Counted from the first letter of the stretch, positions 9,021 through 17,489 are shown. The stretch is 64,000 nt of DNA from an uncultured Senegalimassilia sp. (GCA_934630815.1 CAKTWI010000003.1:1-64000); one strand, 5' to 3'. Made by a program: numbers and translations. The notes: generated by a model not told the origin, from the sequence alone.

Positions 9021-9201
9021 GTTATACGTTTCGGCAGTCCGTATAACGTTCCAACTTCTTTCGGTTCGAACTTTATACGTTTTCACGATTCGTATAAAGA
9101 AGGGGATTGGAATCTCATTTACTTTATACGATTTCCGTGATTCGTATAATTTAGCGCGCGTTTTTGAATGCTTCTTTATACGATTTCGCGTTCCGTATAA
9201 A
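9021..9201. repeat. Four-copy inverted-repeat array in the fic promoter region
   Basis: Four dyads with consensus TTTATACG-N11/12-CGTATAAA at 9021-9047, 9072-9098, 9123-9150 and 9175-9201. Arms are perfect over 8 bp in copies 1, 2 and 4 and over 7 bp in copy 3. Start-to-start spacing is 51, 51 and 52 bp; the sequences between copies are unrelated. Copy 1 begins 21 bp upstream of the fic GTG. The arrangement resembles a multi-site operator rather than a random repeat. Confidence 0.85.
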
Positions 9202-9228
9202 AACGGGAGCCCCGCGGGGCTCCCGTTT
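9201..9228 (-). terminator. groEL terminator
   Basis: A 28-bp perfect palindrome (14-bp arms, centre CCCCGCGGGG) followed on the minus strand by TTTTT. It lies 91 bp past the groEL stop and touches the fourth fic repeat. Confidence 0.85.
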
Positions 9229-9318
9229 AGCGTGCTCTATTGAAAGGGGCTGGCGAAGCCGGGGCTTCGCATTGGGGAATCGTTTCCCCGGTCAGCGCAG
9301 CAGTTGCTTGCGTTGCTG

Positions 9319-10917
9319 CTACTTCTCTTCCTCGTCCTTCTTGTCAGCTTCGGTGATGCTGCAGTTGGTGATGAGGATGAGCGAGGCAACGGAAGCGGCA
9401 GCCTGCAGGGCCGTGACGGTGACCTTGGCCGGATCGGCAACGCCCATGGCAATCATGTCGCCGTACTTGCCGGTCTCGCAATCCAGGCCGAAGCCGGGCT
9501 GCGCCTCGAGCGCCTTGGCAACCTCCACGTCGCCGTTGTAGCCGGCGTTGCTGCACAGCGCGCGCATGGGCTCCTCGAGCGCCTTGCGCAGGATATCCAC
9601 GCCGAAGCGCTCCTCCTCGTTGGCGACTTCCACCTGGTCAAGCGCCTTGGACGCCTGAATCAGGGCAACGCCGCCGCCGGCCAGCAGGCCCTGGCTTGCA
9701 GCCGAGCGCGTTGCGCGCAGGGCGTCCTGGATGCGGCTGCGGATCTCGTTCATCTCGGTCTCGGTTGCGGCGCCGACGCTCATGACGGCGATGCCGCCGG
9801 ACAGCTTCGCCAAGCGCTCGCGCATGACGTCCAGCTCGTAGTCGGAATGCGGGTTCTTCAGCTCGTTGCGGATGGCCTCGCAGCGCTTCTCGATGGCCTC
9901 TTGCTTGCCCTTGCCGCCGATGATGAGCGTGCGGCTCTTCGTGATCTGCACGCTTGCGGCACGGCCGAGCATGCTCTTCCTGGCGTCCGCCAGCGACAGG
10001 CCGCGCTCGGGGGAGATGACCTCGCCGCCGGTGAGGATGGCCATGTCCTCCAGCTCTGCCTTGCGGCGCTCCTCGGCGCCAGGGCACATGACGGCTGCGC
10101 TGATGAGCGTGCCCTTCTGACGGTTCATGAGCAGGGAGTTCAGGGATTCGCCGCGCACGTCGTCGGCAACGATGAGCAGCGGGTGACCGGACTGCATGAC
10201 CTCCTCCAGCACGGGCACGACGTCCTTGAAGTTGTCGGCCAGGCGCTGGTCGGTGATCAGGATGTAGGGCTGCTCCAGCTCGCCGGTCATGGAGCCCATG
10301 TCGTCGGCCATGTACGGGGAGATGAAGCCGCGGTCGAACAGCATGCCCTTCTTGACTTCCAGGTCGATGCCGAACTTGGTGGACTTCTCAACGGAGATCA
10401 CGCCGTCCTGGCCGATCTCGTCCAGGGCCTCGGCGATCTTCGCGCCAATCTCGGGGTCGCCCGAGGAAACGGTGGCGATCTCGGCCATCTGCTCGCGCGT
10501 GGTCACCTGCGTGGCGGCCTTCAGCAGCTCGTCGGATGCGATGTCGGCGGCCTTCTGGATGCCACGGCGCAGCGCCAGCGGGTCGTTGCCGGCGGTAACG
10601 TAGCGCACGCCCTCGCGCACGATGGCGTCGGCAAGCAGCGTTGCCGTGGAAGTGCCGTCGCCGGCCTCGTTGTTCGCAGCGGTCGCGGCCTCGCGGACCA
10701 CCTGCAGGCCCATCTTCTCCACATGGTCGTATGCGCCCACATGTGCGGCAACGGTAGCGCCGTCGTTGGAAACGTTGGGATGACGCTCGCCCTTCTTGGT
10801 GATGCCGACGTAACGACCCTTCGGGCCGATGGTCACACGCACCGCGTCGGCCAGCTTCGCCACACCGGTCGCAAGCTTCTCGCGCGTCTCGTTGTCGTAT
10901 GCGATTTCCTTAGCCAT
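9319..10917 (-). CDS. groEL: Divergent GroEL/Hsp60 chaperonin, no groES alongside
   Basis: 532 aa from the ATG at 10917, which has AAGGAAGGGG upstream. Chaperonin landmarks are present: TIGPKGR, the ATP site GDGTSTAT, GAATETEM, QDALRATRSA and AGGGVALI. It differs from standard GroEL in the early region (YVGITKKGERHPNVSNDG) and ends in an acidic tail (DKKDEEEK) instead of the Gly-Gly-Met repeat. No groES lies next to it. A CIRCE operator upstream indicates HrcA control. It may be a second, specialised chaperonin; whether the genome also carries a canonical groES-groEL pair cannot be seen here. Confidence 0.9.
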   Translation of the reverse strand: MAKEIAYDNETREKLATGVAKLADAVRVTIGPKGRYVGITKKGERHPNVSNDGATVAAHVGAYDHVEKMGLQVVREAATAANNEAGDGTSTATLLADAIVREGVRYVTAGNDPLALRRGIQKAADIASDELLKAATQVTTREQMAEIATVSSGDPEIGAKIAEALDEIGQDGVISVEKSTKFGIDLEVKKGMLFDRGFISPYMADDMGSMTGELEQPYILITDQRLADNFKDVVPVLEEVMQSGHPLLIVADDVRGESLNSLLMNRQKGTLISAAVMCPGAEERRKAELEDMAILTGGEVISPERGLSLADARKSMLGRAASVQITKSRTLIIGGKGKQEAIEKRCEAIRNELKNPHSDYELDVMRERLAKLSGGIAVMSVGAATETEMNEIRSRIQDALRATRSAASQGLLAGGGVALIQASKALDQVEVANEEERFGVDILRKALEEPMRALCSNAGYNGDVEVAKALEAQPGFGLDCETGKYGDMIAMGVADPAKVTVTALQAAASVASLILITNCSITEADKKDEEEK

Positions 10918-10971
10918 GCTATGAGCCCCTTCCTTGAGCACGTGCATAACAATATTTGCTACCAAAGAAAG

Positions 10972-10998
10972 TTAGCACTCTTTGCCCACGAGTGCTAG
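10972..10998 (-). promoter_or_regulatory. CIRCE operator (HrcA site)
   Basis: TTAGCACTC-N9-GAGTGCTAG matches the CIRCE consensus at all but the final base and lies 55 bp upstream of the groEL start codon. CIRCE is the binding site of the heat-shock repressor HrcA. Confidence 0.93.
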
Positions 10999-11043
10999 AT
11001 GCAGGCGGGTATTTATGGGAAACGGAAGCGTTTCGTTACCTAT

Positions 11044-11577
11044 TTACGCTTCCAGCCACGCCGCCAGCGGCTCGGAGGCATCGAACACGTCGCAGTTGCT
11101 GCGCCAATCGGTGGAGTTAAGGCCCGTGGCGGTCGCGCGGTCGAGCATCTCGACCAGCGGGTCGAAATAGCCGCCCACGTTCAGGATGGCGCTCTTGGCA
11201 TCCAGCTCGCCGGCCTTCACCTGGGAGACGATGTCGAAGAACTCGTCGAACGTGCCCAGGCCGCCAGGCAAGGTGACGAAGGCGTCGGCCAGCGAGGTCA
11301 TGCGCGTCTTGCGAGTGGCCAGGTCGGATTCGCAGATCAGCTCGGTGCACGGGTACACGGGGCGGCCCTTCTTGTTCAGTCCCTCGGTGACCACGCCGAT
11401 GACGCTGCCGCCCGCATCGCCCACGCCATGCGCGACCGCGCCCATCAGGCCCACGTCGTATCCGCCGAACACCAGGCCGTGCCCATGCTCGGCCAACGTG
11501 CGTCCCAGCTCGTAAGCGGCATCGATGTACAGCGCATCCAGATCTCGGCTCGACGAGCCGAACACGCAGATCCTCAT
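11044..11577 (-). CDS. LOG-family (TIGR00730) nucleotide phosphoribohydrolase
   Basis: 177 aa with the Rossmann-like fold of the LOG family: CVFGSSS at the N-terminus, GGYDVGLMG (about 38-46) and the signature PGGLGTFDE (about 104-112). Members release the base from nucleoside 5'-monophosphates (cytokinin-activating in plants; bacterial role mostly purine salvage or unknown). Transcribed on the same strand as groEL, just upstream of its CIRCE, probably as its own unit. Confidence 0.85.
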   Translation of the reverse strand: MRICVFGSSSRDLDALYIDAAYELGRTLAEHGHGLVFGGYDVGLMGAVAHGVGDAGGSVIGVVTEGLNKKGRPVYPCTELICESDLATRKTRMTSLADAFVTLPGGLGTFDEFFDIVSQVKAGELDAKSAILNVGGYFDPLVEMLDRATATGLNSTDWRSNCDVFDASEPLAAWLEA

Positions 11578-11641
11578 GGCGAAACCCTTTCAACCGAAAA
11601 CAGTAACGCGCCCTAGCCTACACCATCGCGCAGCGTTTCGC

Positions 11642-12601
11642 CTACACTCCGCCGCCTTTGTCGTGACCGGGGGCACCCTGTTCGGGCGTACGAGCTTCAA
11701 CTTTGCCGCGCGAATTGTCGGCCTCGGAGAACCACGCGTCGCAAAGCTGCTGGTAGGAACTATCTTCCCGCATCGCACAAAGCGCCTGCGCCACAGCCTG
11801 CGCCAGCGCCTCGTTGCCAGCGTCGAACGCCAGCGCATAGCCCGCGTCGGCCCCTTCGATGTGCTGCACCACATGCTCATCGCCATATGACACGCGCAAG
11901 TGGTAGTTCGCGGCCTGCTCATCAGCGACAACGGCATCCACATTACGCGCCTGTAGCGCCGAAAACAGCTCAACCACGTTGTTGTACTCAACTAGTTGTA
12001 CATCAGCAAGCGAAGATGCCGCCCATGCAGCGCCGGGTGAGCCTGCAAGCACGCCGACCTTACATCCGCCCAGGTCATCAACGCTTTCAACAGCGGAAGA
12101 CTTCTTTGCCACCAAGCATTGGCTCACGTCTACGAACGGAACGCGCACCATGCCCGACGCGTCATCTGCAACAACGCTGCCAACCTGCCCGCTTACGGCA
12201 TCCGCCACCGTCATGGCCGCGTCGGCCCGCACCTGCGCACCACGAACGGTCTGCCCTGCCACCTGCGCACGCGCAAGCGCCGCATCAGCCGAATCTGCCT
12301 TCGACCAGGCAACTTCAACGTCAAGCCGCTGCGCAACCGCATCCATCAGCTCGCAGCCGAACCCCGTTTGCACGCCGTTAGCATCCTGAAAATACGGCAG
12401 GCAGTCCAACGAGCACGCCACCGTCAACGCACCCTCGTGCACCAGCGACAACTCCGCCGCCTGCTTCTCGACACCCGCCGACGCACCACCTTGTGCATCC
12501 GCCCCCGAAACAGGGCTGAACCCGGCGCACCCGCCGAGCCCAGCAACCAGCGCCACGCACAGCGCAGCGCTTCCTATAACGCGGCAGCAACGCGCCGCCA
12601 C
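11642..12601 (-). CDS. Amino-acid-type solute-binding lipoprotein (SBP family 3)
   Basis: 319 aa from a GTG start that shares one base with the stop of the TorD gene (TAGTG), so translation is probably coupled. The N-terminus is a lipoprotein signal with lipobox GLGGC. The mature part has the SBP_bac_3 pattern: LTVACSLDCLPYFQDANGVQTGF, a DLGGCKVGVLAGSPGA hinge region and DAVVADEQAANYHL. No permease or ATPase is adjacent, so it may serve a transporter encoded elsewhere or act as a sensor. Its place behind a molybdoenzyme chaperone is unexpected. Confidence 0.82.
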   Translation of the reverse strand: MAARCCRVIGSAALCVALVAGLGGCAGFSPVSGADAQGGASAGVEKQAAELSLVHEGALTVACSLDCLPYFQDANGVQTGFGCELMDAVAQRLDVEVAWSKADSADAALARAQVAGQTVRGAQVRADAAMTVADAVSGQVGSVVADDASGMVRVPFVDVSQCLVAKKSSAVESVDDLGGCKVGVLAGSPGAAWAASSLADVQLVEYNNVVELFSALQARNVDAVVADEQAANYHLRVSYGDEHVVQHIEGADAGYALAFDAGNEALAQAVAQALCAMREDSSYQQLCDAWFSEADNSRGKVEARTPEQGAPGHDKGGGV

Positions 12602-13308
12602 TACGCAGCCTCTTCCACGCTGTCCAGCAGCTCTTCCAGCAGGTCAGCGTCCTCTTCCACATAGCCCATGACCAGCTGGGCCAAACCCTGGTAGAACATG
12701 GTGCGCGCGAAGCGACGCATGTCTTCGGTCATCATGGGCAGCCAGTTCAGCAGGTGGTCCTGCGCGAACTTCTGCTGCGTGCGCAGTTTCTCGATGGCCT
12801 TGTCCTCGTCGCCGGCACGCAGAGCCTCGGCCGTGCGCATGGCCATACGCTGCATAAACTCCAGCTCAAGGGCAATGTGGTCCTCGCCCTCGGTCCAACG
12901 ACCACGCTTCAGGTTGTTCTCGCGCAGCGTTTGCAGCACCTCGGCGCGCGCTTCCTGCATCATCAAACGGCGCTCGGAGGTGTACACGCTCTCGAACGGG
13001 TACGCCGCCGAGAAGCCGTTGACGCCGTGGCCGATAAAGGTGCGCACATAATCGACGGCAAGCTCGTTGATGCTGTCGTCCCAGCTGGTGCGCAGGTAGT
13101 CGTACAGCATGTGGTAGCCCTCGTCCACCTTGGCGTTGCCCGTGGCGGCCGGGAAGCGCATGCCCTGCAGCTCCGTCAGCGCAGCCTTGTCAACTTCCTT
13201 CAGAAACAGGCGCGCCATCAGGCCGTACGTACGAGCGCGGCCATCCATCAGCGCAGCCAGGTCCATCTCTTCCTCAGCAGCGGGTGCTGCAGCCATGTTC
13301 TCAGCCAT
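12601..13308 (-). CDS. TorD/DmsD-family molybdoenzyme chaperone
   Basis: 235 aa, all-helical, with family features LMARLFLKE, the long helix around YVRTFIGHG, AAYPFESVYTSERRLM and EDHIALELEFMQRM. TorD/DmsD proteins bind twin-arginine signal peptides of molybdopterin oxidoreductases and guide cofactor loading before Tat export. GGGGAG precedes the ATG at 13308, which is 3 bp past the upstream gene's stop. No molybdoenzyme is encoded in this window, so the client is elsewhere. Confidence 0.87.
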   Translation of the reverse strand: MAENMAAAPAAEEEMDLAALMDGRARTYGLMARLFLKEVDKAALTELQGMRFPAATGNAKVDEGYHMLYDYLRTSWDDSINELAVDYVRTFIGHGVNGFSAAYPFESVYTSERRLMMQEARAEVLQTLRENNLKRGRWTEGEDHIALELEFMQRMAMRTAEALRAGDEDKAIEKLRTQQKFAQDHLLNWLPMMTEDMRRFARTMFYQGLAQLVMGYVEEDADLLEELLDSVEEAA

Positions 13309-13311
13309 CGG

Positions 13312-14127
13312 TTACTCCCCCTTCTTCGCACACGCGGCCTCAACCTCGGGGATCATCTTGCGTCCCAGGTCGGTCAGCTGCCACGAGTGATCTTTCCAAT
13401 GCAGCGCGTCGGTTTTCTCCAGCATGTCAATGAAGTGACCACCGAAGCGGCGCGGGCTTTTCACCACGTCGAACCCGTCCACCAGCGTTTCGATGTCGTC
13501 CTTCGAACGCGGCGCGGCATCCACGAAGTTCATGACCGCGCGGTATACCTCTAGGTACTTCACGTCGCGGTTGAACACCATGTCGCGGAACGCCGAACCA
13601 TCAGTCATCTGGGCGAACACGGCGCTGCCGGCCTCGGTGGTGCGCCACGTGGGGTCAACGCGCTCCTTGATTTCCAGGTACTCAACGCCCTCGGCCGCGT
13701 CCTCGCGCTCTTCGGACGTTTCCGGCATCTCCAGCTCAAGCGCTCCGGCGCGCTCCAGCATACGGCACAGCGTGGTGGTGCCGTACACGGAACGGTTGTC
13801 GGCCTGCAGCGCGTCAACCTTTTCCGTAAGCTCGCTGTTCACGCAACCGCCTTCGCACCAACCCAGAATGGAAACCAGCACCGGGCGACGCGCCGGGTTG
13901 TGATCGAGCATAGCCAGCACGGCCTGCACGGCACCGCCCTGGCGCTCGGGGCTGTACACCGACTCGCGCTGCATGTCCTCGGGCATATTGCGCATGGTGG
14001 GATAGTCCACCGTATCAAGCGGGTTGTCGTCGTCCATGTCCTCCTGGTTGATTTCCAGATCGTCCACGGCCAGCGGGTCGAACTCGTCCTCTTCGTCCCA
14101 CAAATCAGCAATTTGATTTTCGGCCAT
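13312..14127 (-). CDS. Conserved acidic protein of unknown function, first gene of the torD-like operon
   Basis: 271 aa, not recognised with confidence. The first 50 residues are strongly acidic (DEEDEFDPLAVDD, EDMDDDNP). The rest looks like two winged-helix-like units: one around residues 65-120 (AVLAMLDHNPARRPVLVSILGWCEGG...TTLCRMLERAGALE) and one near the C-terminus (DDIETLVDGFDVVKSP...HFIDMLEKTDALHWKDHSWQLTDLGRKM). Start at 14127 has AGGGGGAT upstream. Because it is followed at once by the TorD gene it may take part in assembly or regulation of respiratory molybdoenzymes. This is inference from position only. Confidence 0.7.
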   Translation of the reverse strand: MAENQIADLWDEEDEFDPLAVDDLEINQEDMDDDNPLDTVDYPTMRNMPEDMQRESVYSPERQGGAVQAVLAMLDHNPARRPVLVSILGWCEGGCVNSELTEKVDALQADNRSVYGTTTLCRMLERAGALELEMPETSEEREDAAEGVEYLEIKERVDPTWRTTEAGSAVFAQMTDGSAFRDMVFNRDVKYLEVYRAVMNFVDAAPRSKDDIETLVDGFDVVKSPRRFGGHFIDMLEKTDALHWKDHSWQLTDLGRKMIPEVEAACAKKGE

Positions 14128-14492
14128 CGCAAATCCCCCTGTTCTACGTCGGGCCCCGGCGCGCGGCGCAGGGCCGGCCGGCGTTCACCTCGAACGCGCG
14201 GCCAATCGCCTGCGAACCACCAGCTCGCAGGCGTGTTTCCTCTTCGCTGCCGCCCATTATAGGAAGCGCGGGAAGCGGGCCATCATCTTGCAAACCCTAA
14301 AATGGCGAAGTTGTCGCCACATCCGAGGCATCCAAGGCGCGTGCAGCATCATACGCAGGGGCTGATTCCATATTTCCCCAGGTCAAAGGCTTGCGAATCA
14401 GTTGCCTCGGCAGCTGTGCGCCCGTATACTGCGAACCACGTTGCCGAAAGCGGGGCTTCCATTCCTCGACTCTTACGAGAAGGGAGGCTCAA
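14128..14492. other. Divergent intergenic region
   Basis: 365 bp between two divergent genes. On the minus strand a TATAAT (14256-14261) could serve the 271-aa gene. An 8-bp hairpin (14208-14215 with 14225-14232) would lie in that transcript's leader. No convincing small gene seen. Confidence 0.4.
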
Positions 14493-14954
14493 ATGGCAAA
14501 CGTATCTTGGGGCAAGAAGCTTCTTGCCATCGCGGTCGCGTGCTGCGCGTGCGCGATGATCGCCGTGCCGGCCTATGCGTTCTACTACGTCCACAGCGAT
14601 GAGGGCGTCCAGGTGGAAAGCAAGGGAGTGTACGAGGTCACGTGCGTGCTGGACGAAACCGCCCAGGGCGGCGCTATTCGTAGCGAGCTGGTCATCGTTC
14701 CCGAGGGAAGCACAGTCAAGGACCTGCTGAACGAGGACGTCATGTCCAGCGAGAATCAGAACGGCCTTGAGGCCATTCACAACTACGACGTCACCAGCCT
14801 GGCCGACTACCTGGCCGGCAAGCAGTACACGGCAACCGTGTACGCCGCCGAGACCCAGAAGCCGGGCACGCAGACCACGCACGACGGTCAGGGCACCACG
14901 GGTGAGGACACCCAGCTCAACCGTTACGACAACGTGGTCATCAAGGTGGCCTAG
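14493..14954 (+). CDS. Small secreted or membrane-anchored protein of unknown function
   Basis: 153 aa. The ATG at 14493 has a strong AGGGAGG site, which decides the start. Residues about 8-28 (LLAIAVACCACAMIAVPAYA) form a signal peptide or single anchor with an AYA cleavage-like end. The exported part has no Cys and shows YEVTCVLDETAQGG, EGSTVKDLLNEDVM, and a repeated-Thr segment (GTQTTHDGQGTTGEDTQ), ending in NVVIKVA. It does not resemble an enzyme. It is followed by a hairpin and is probably monocistronic. Confidence 0.7.
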   Translation: MANVSWGKKLLAIAVACCACAMIAVPAYAFYYVHSDEGVQVESKGVYEVTCVLDETAQGGAIRSELVIVPEGSTVKDLLNEDVMSSENQNGLEAIHNYDVTSLADYLAGKQYTATVYAAETQKPGTQTTHDGQGTTGEDTQLNRYDNVVIKVA

Positions 14955-15362
14955 CGCCCGACGCGCATACGGGCCGGTCGGCCAGCCGGCCCGTGCGCCT
15001 TTGCCGCCGCGCGCGCGAACGTGTACGACCAAACCGACGTGCCGCAGCCCCAATCGCGCGCACGGTCGAACCGACGGGTAGAACATGGTGTGCACGGTTA
15101 CGGGCGAAGCCGGCCCGCGCGCCTTTGCCGCCGCGCGCGCATCCGGGCGCGATTATGCGGCTAACAACTCGATATCTGGCGGGAAGCACGCTCCCCCGCA
15201 GCATCATCCTCCTGGGATGATTTTCCCATTTACGCTGGTCAAAAGCCTTACTTTGATGGGGTAACGTCAAAATCACCCCGCATCGCGCGCATCATCCCCC
15301 AATCGCCCGGTATCATGAGCAGCGAAGAGGATGCACAACACAATACCGGGAGGGGTTTGCGT
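14955..15362. repeat. Intergenic region with a 22-bp G+C-rich direct repeat
   Basis: About 400 bp between two plus-strand genes. A 22-bp sequence (GCGCCTTTGCCGCCG followed by CGCGCGC) occurs twice, at 14995-15016 and 15119-15140. The downstream third holds the leader of the LuxR-type gene. No gene seen. Confidence 0.6.
14969..14994 (+). terminator. Hairpin after the small secreted protein gene
   Basis: Perfect 9-bp G+C-rich stem (14969-14977 with 14986-14994) 15 bp past the stop codon. It lacks a T run, so its function as a terminator is uncertain. Confidence 0.5.
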
Positions 15363-17489
15363 ATGGGGGTACGCGTTCCAAGGATCACGTTCAGCGCCGA
15401 TTTCGGCGACGAGAGCGCATTCGGCGAGCTGAGCTTGCTGTCGGTCGGCTACGGCCTGCATCAGGCGTGGGTGTACGCCACCATGTTCGGCACCGCATCG
15501 GTGTTCGGGCCCATGCCCTGCTTCGAAGGGCTTTACGGCAGCAGCGTCACCGCGCCCTACCTCATCTCATCCATCGTCTACATGTTCGCCATGCTGTTCA
15601 TCGCGGCCACGGACCAGCGCTTCCTGAAGCTATACACGTCGCGCAAGCTGCTCTGCATCGGCGCCGTGTTTTCATGCGTGGGCTCGTTGCTGCTCCTGGC
15701 GGTCCCGCTCTTCGGCATCCCGCTGGCGGAAACAGCGTCCGGCATCATGACAGGCATCGGCTCGGCTATCCTCATCGTGTACTGGGGCACGGCGTTCGCG
15801 CGCACCGACAGCGCCTCTATCGTGCTGAACACGGCCATCGCCATCTCCATCGCCATCGGCCTGTTCGCCACCGTGCTGCACTACGGGCCCTTCCCCGTGT
15901 CCGCCCTCGCGATCGCATGCGTTCCGCTGCTTGAGCTGGCCATTCTGCTGAAGAAGGCGCCCAAGCCCTACCATGAGCGCGACGAGGTGCCCATCTTCAA
16001 GCCGCTGCCCATCAACCGCGGAAGGTTCGTCCTGCGCTTCGGCGCCCCCGTGCTGGTGCTCGGCATCGCCCTGGGCATGCTGCGCTCGAACTCCCTGCAG
16101 AACCTTGTGACGAAGGCCAGCGTGGGCGCACAGCCGATGCTGCTGCTGGCCGCCGGCTGCGCCACCGTTCTGGTGCTCGTGACCATCATGGCGCTCGGCG
16201 GCAGCGACCGCTGGAGCCGGTTCTTCCAGCCCCTTGTGCCGTTCATCGCCGTCACCGTGTTCCTCATACCCATCGCAAGCGCCGAAAACGCCGCGCTGAC
16301 CAGCGTGATCATGCTCGTAGGCTTCCTGTGCTTCGAGTCCCTCATGTGGATATTCTTCGCCGACCTGTCGCAGCGCTTCCGCCTGTCGCCCGTCTTCGTA
16401 TTCGGCCTGGGCCGCGCCATCATGGCGTTCGCCATCATGTTCGGCACGCTCGTGCCCGTCGCCCTCGCGAACTACGCGCACCTGCTGCCGTTCGGCGAGC
16501 AGACGCTCGTGATCTTGCTGCTGCTCGTCATCGTGTTCGCCTACGCGCTGCTGCCCCGCGAGCGCGAGATCGAGTCGATCATCATACCATGCCCCCTGGT
16601 CAAAGCCGTATCCGCCAGCTTCGAGCGCAAGGAGGAGTCCCAGCGCACGGCCGGTTTGCGCAACTGCGGGGCGATTGCGGGCATGGACGGCTCCCTCGAA
16701 CGAGCGGTCGCCGGGAATGCGCCGGGGTGGGAACAAGCCTCGGGTCATCAGGCTGCAGAGGGCGAAGAGGTGCCGTCGGCGAACAATCGAGCTGCCGGCG
16801 GCGAAGGGATCGCATCGGCAAATGCCACCTCGGCAGCCGACGACGACGCTTGCCCGGAGGCCGGTGCGCTCTTGGCGGGCGAAGGCGTCACGGCGAGCGG
16901 TGCCGCGGTCATCGCCGCTTGCGCGGGGACCGAGACAGGTTCCCGCGAGGTTCCCGCTGCAGGCGTTAACGCCGCTGCGGATCGCGGCGGATGCGAGCGC
17001 GCCAAGGATGCGGCGATCGAGGAACCGGCCGAGGTCGCAGGAGGAGCCGATGGCGCGGCGCCTGCGCAGCCGATCCGCAGCACAGGCGGAACCGACAGCG
17101 TCGCAGCTGCGCAGCCCGTCGGCAATGCGAGCGGAGCCGATGGCGTCGCAGCTTCTACCCTGCCGACTGCGCACGAGCGGCAAGCAACCCGGCCCGCACC
17201 TGCGGCGGTCGCGGAAGCGCGCTTCGCAAAACCCGACGAGCCCGCGCGCGGCGGCGGCCGCTTCCGCGGCAAGTGCGAGACGGTGGCGAACACGTTCCTC
17301 CTGTCGCGCCGAGAAACCGAGATCCTGTTCTTCCTGGCCAAAGGCCATAACGCGGCCTACATCCAGGAGAAACTCTACATCTCGGAAGGCACGGCCAAAA
17401 CGCACATCCGCCACATCTACCGCAAATGCGACGTCCATAGCCAGCAGGACCTCATGCGCATGGTGGAAGACGCCCAGCCGACGGAATAG
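15363..17489 (+). CDS. Membrane-embedded LuxR-type transcriptional regulator
   Basis: 708 aa from the ATG at 15363, which has GGGAGGGG upstream; an in-frame ATG at 15315 lacks a ribosome-binding site. Residues about 20-400 contain roughly twelve hydrophobic segments. A low-complexity Ala/Gly/Glu-rich linker (about 400-640) includes near-repeats around GGADGAAPAQP, GGTDSVAAAQP and SGADGVAAS. The C-terminus (about 645-700) is a LuxR/NarL helix-turn-helix: LSRRETEILFFLAKGHN, YISEGTAKTHIRHIYRK. Such membrane LuxR proteins are abundant in Eggerthellaceae and often adjoin genes they control. Ligand and target are unknown. Confidence 0.85.
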   Translation: MGVRVPRITFSADFGDESAFGELSLLSVGYGLHQAWVYATMFGTASVFGPMPCFEGLYGSSVTAPYLISSIVYMFAMLFIAATDQRFLKLYTSRKLLCIGAVFSCVGSLLLLAVPLFGIPLAETASGIMTGIGSAILIVYWGTAFARTDSASIVLNTAIAISIAIGLFATVLHYGPFPVSALAIACVPLLELAILLKKAPKPYHERDEVPIFKPLPINRGRFVLRFGAPVLVLGIALGMLRSNSLQNLVTKASVGAQPMLLLAAGCATVLVLVTIMALGGSDRWSRFFQPLVPFIAVTVFLIPIASAENAALTSVIMLVGFLCFESLMWIFFADLSQRFRLSPVFVFGLGRAIMAFAIMFGTLVPVALANYAHLLPFGEQTLVILLLLVIVFAYALLPREREIESIIIPCPLVKAVSASFERKEESQRTAGLRNCGAIAGMDGSLERAVAGNAPGWEQASGHQAAEGEEVPSANNRAAGGEGIASANATSAADDDACPEAGALLAGEGVTASGAAVIAACAGTETGSREVPAAGVNAAADRGGCERAKDAAIEEPAEVAGGADGAAPAQPIRSTGGTDSVAAAQPVGNASGADGVAASTLPTAHERQATRPAPAAVAEARFAKPDEPARGGGRFRGKCETVANTFLLSRRETEILFFLAKGHNAAYIQEKLYISEGTAKTHIRHIYRKCDVHSQQDLMRMVEDAQPTE

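Noticed and set aside
9021..9201. CRISPR array reading of the fic repeats (27-nt repeats, 24-nt spacers)
   Set aside because: Only the palindromic arms are conserved; the centres of the repeats differ between copies, there are just four units, and no cas gene is in the window.
9304..10998. A 564-codon open frame on the plus strand
   Set aside because: It is the antisense shadow of groEL, low-complexity in composition, with no ribosome-binding site. The same applies to other long antisense frames in G+C-rich genes, such as 1801-3423 opposite the kinase.
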